A DNA stretch of 64,000 nt from Chryseobacterium aureum (GTDB lineage Bacteria > Bacteroidota > Bacteroidia > Flavobacteriales > Weeksellaceae): assembly GCF_003971235.1 (NCBI RefSeq), contig NZ_CP034661.1, positions 3,782,001 to 3,846,000 on the forward strand, read 5' to 3'. Below the pieces are notes generated by a model. It searched no databases. It was given only the letters and a program-made list of their open reading frames with translations, and was not told where the DNA came from. Of this stretch, positions 62,600 to 64,000 are shown piece by piece (the stretch's first letter is position 1; each line of letters opens with the position of its first letter). Made by a program: the position numbers and the translations under genes.

Positions 62600-62785
62600 A
62601 TGAAAAAAGCTGATATTAAAAATTTAAGCGCGGGTGATATTCAAGCTCAATTAACTGAAGCAAAAGCTCAATATTCTAAATTGAAATTGGCTCATGCAAT
62701 CAGCCCAATTGAAAACCCGATTCAAATCAGAGATTTGAGAAAAACAATCGCAAGACTAAACACTGAGTTAACTAACAAACAATAA
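62600..62785 (+). CDS. rpmC: 50S ribosomal protein uL29
   Basis: 61 aa from the ATG at 62600 (MKKADIKNLSAGDIQAQL); a TTG three codons earlier is less likely. Two-helix L29 pattern with the conserved NPIQIRDLRKTIARLNT. 12 bp after rplP. Confidence 0.93.
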   Translation: MKKADIKNLSAGDIQAQLTEAKAQYSKLKLAHAISPIENPIQIRDLRKTIARLNTELTNKQ

Positions 62786-62797
62786 TTTCATTTTACA

Positions 62798-63052
62798 ATG
62801 GATAGAAATTTAAGAAAAGAAAGAATCGGAGTGGTTTCCAGCAATAAAATGGAAAAAACTATTGTTGTTAGTGAAACTACAAGAGTAAAGCACCCGATGT
62901 ACGGTAAATTCGTTTTGAAAACGAAAAAATATACTGCACACGACGAGAACAACGAATGCACAGAAGGTGATACAGTTTTGATCCAAGAAACTAGACCTTT
63001 GAGCAAGAGCAAGAGATGGAGATTAGTAAGAATCATTGAAAAAGCTAAGTAA
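62798..63052 (+). CDS. rpsQ: 30S ribosomal protein uS17
   Basis: 84 aa: [60 protein letters not shown]. Binds 16S rRNA early in assembly. 12 bp after rpmC. Confidence 0.96.
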   Translation: MDRNLRKERIGVVSSNKMEKTIVVSETTRVKHPMYGKFVLKTKKYTAHDENNECTEGDTVLIQETRPLSKSKRWRLVRIIEKAK

Positions 63053-63054
63053 TA

Positions 63055-63423
63055 ATGTTACAAACAGAATCAAGATTAAAAGTTGCTGATAACACAGGTG
63101 CTAAAGAAGTACTGGTTATTAGAGTTCTGGGAGGAACCAGAAGAAGATATGCTTCAGTTGGTGATAAAATCGTTGTTACTATCAAGGATTCTACACCATC
63201 AGGAAACGCTAAAAAAGGTCAGGTATCTAAAGCTGTAGTAGTAAGAACTAAAAAAGCAGTTAGAAGAAAAGATGGATCATACATCAAGTTCGACGACAAT
63301 GCTTGTGTATTACTAAACGCAGCGGGAGAAATGAGAGGAACACGTGTTTTCGGACCGGTTGCTCGTGAGTTGAGAGACAAAGAATATATGAAAATCATTT
63401 CATTAGCTCCTGAAGTACTTTAA
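63055..63423 (+). CDS. rplN: 50S ribosomal protein uL14
   Basis: 122 aa: [47 protein letters not shown]. Contacts the small subunit at a bridge. 2 bp after rpsQ. Confidence 0.97.
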   Translation: MLQTESRLKVADNTGAKEVLVIRVLGGTRRRYASVGDKIVVTIKDSTPSGNAKKGQVSKAVVVRTKKAVRRKDGSYIKFDDNACVLLNAAGEMRGTRVFGPVARELRDKEYMKIISLAPEVL

Positions 63424-63444
63424 TTTTTAAAATTTTTAAAAGAA

Positions 63445-63771
63445 ATGTCAAAGTTAAAAATAAAAAGAGGAGATAACGTAATCATTACTACTGGTAAGAA
63501 AGATATCAAAGGTAAGACTGGTGAAGTTATTGAAGTGATCAAGAAAGAAGGTAGAGACCCAAGAGTAATTGTTGCAGGACTTAACATCGTTAAAAAACAC
63601 GTTAAGCCTTCAGCTTCTAACCCTCAGGGAGGAATTACTGAAAAGGAAGCTTCTATTCATATCTCAAACGTTGCTTTAGTTGGTAAAGACGGAAAAGCAA
63701 TCAAAATCGGTTACAAAATCGAAGGAGATAAGAAAGTAAGAATTAACAAAAAAACGGGTGAAACTTTATAA
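63445..63771 (+). CDS. rplX: 50S ribosomal protein uL24
   Basis: 108 aa. The KOW motif KLKIKRGDNVIITTGKKDIKG is at the N-terminus, followed by GGITEKEASIHISNVALV. Assembly initiator of the large subunit. 21 bp after rplN. Confidence 0.97.
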   Translation: MSKLKIKRGDNVIITTGKKDIKGKTGEVIEVIKKEGRDPRVIVAGLNIVKKHVKPSASNPQGGITEKEASIHISNVALVGKDGKAIKIGYKIEGDKKVRINKKTGETL

Positions 63772-63782
63772 TTTGAATTAAC

Positions 63783-64000
63783 ATGGAATTTATAGCAAGA
63801 CCCAAAAAAGCATATAAAGAAACAATTGTTCCTGCAATGATGGAAGAATTCGGGTACAAGTCAATCATGCAAGTACCTAGATTAGAGAAAATCGTTGTAT
63901 CACAAGGTTTAGGAGATGCTACTGCAGATAAGAAAATTATTGATTATGCTGTAGAAGAATTAACAAACATCACAGGTCAGAAAGCAGTAGGTACAATCTC
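63783..64000 (+). CDS. rplE: 50S ribosomal protein uL5 (partial)
   Basis: The first 72 codons are visible before the window ends: [51 protein letters not shown]. These match the N-terminal region of L5, which binds 5S rRNA. Starts 11 bp after rplX and continues past the edge. Confidence 0.95.
   Translation, partial: MEFIARPKKAYKETIVPAMMEEFGYKSIMQVPRLEKIVVSQGLGDATADKKIIDYAVEELTNITGQKAVGTI

Noticed and set aside
1..64000. Search for CRISPR arrays, insertion sequences, prophage or integrase genes
   Set aside because: No regularly spaced repeats, transposase, integrase or phage structural genes were seen, so none is reported.

Overview
The window is a stretch of a low-GC Bacteroidota chromosome, most likely Chryseobacterium or a close relative in the Weeksellaceae. 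The signs are type IX secretion (T9SS) C-terminal sorting domains on several secreted proteins, repeated TTG-(16-20 bp)-TAnnTTTG promoters (the Bacteroidota -33/-7 type), almost no Shine-Dalgarno sites, an LptD with divergent sequence, and many close matches to proteins I know from Flavobacteriia. The genus is an inference from protein style. I see no insertion sequence, prophage or CRISPR array.

Layout. 1-1.4 kb: two tandem paralogous secreted proteins, the first cut by the window edge. 1.7-4.8 kb: three identical tRNA-Glu genes behind rpsT, a frameshifted SnoaL-like gene, a divergent F420-reductase-like/HxlR pair and a fourth, different tRNA-Glu. 4.8-13.6 kb: envelope and housekeeping genes (amidase, lptD, ridA, a DegP/HtrA protease, trhO with an extra C-terminal domain, 5-formyl-THF cyclo-ligase). 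13.6-20 kb: a membrane protein overlapping a lipoprotein gene, an alanine-rich lipoprotein, an rRNA/tRNA methyltransferase, a CPBP protease, a LytTR regulator and rmuC. 20.1-27.8 kb: a two-component system followed by a complete HME-RND metal efflux operon. 27.8-36.6 kb: a DUF5995-like protein, an orphan double-glycine peptide, a GEVED/T9SS protein, a YciI-like protein with pncB, and two paralogous GT-C-like membrane proteins flanking dps. 36.8-40.2 kb: the str operon rpsL-rpsG-fusA-rpsJ, ended by a strong terminator. 40.5-58 kb: about 18 kb of non-ribosomal genes (TonB receptor, lipoprotein, PepSY protein, iron-permease-like protein, T9SS metalloprotease, a large secreted protein and a lipoprotein, and the glycerol operon glpD-glpK-glpF-porin with divergent glpR). 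58.2-64 kb: the S10/spc ribosomal operon from rplC into rplE, cut by the window edge.

How the parts work together. The glycerol block forms a complete route: a TorF-like outer-membrane barrel, GlpF in the inner membrane, GlpK phosphorylation and GlpD oxidation, under a GlpR-type repressor with matching operator-like repeats at both divergent promoters. The metal efflux operon has 11-bp-spaced direct repeats at its promoter, just behind the OmpR-type regulator gene. The receptor-lipoprotein-PepSY-permease group looks like an iron acquisition cassette.

The observations I rate highest are the ribosomal supercluster split by an 18-kb block, the porin in the glp operon with its operator layout, the TrhO fusion to a U32-type C-terminal domain, the paired GT-C-like proteins around dps, the orphan six-cysteine double-glycine peptide, a perfect 17-bp inverted repeat at 30.75 kb, and tandem heptamers inside the S10 operon.
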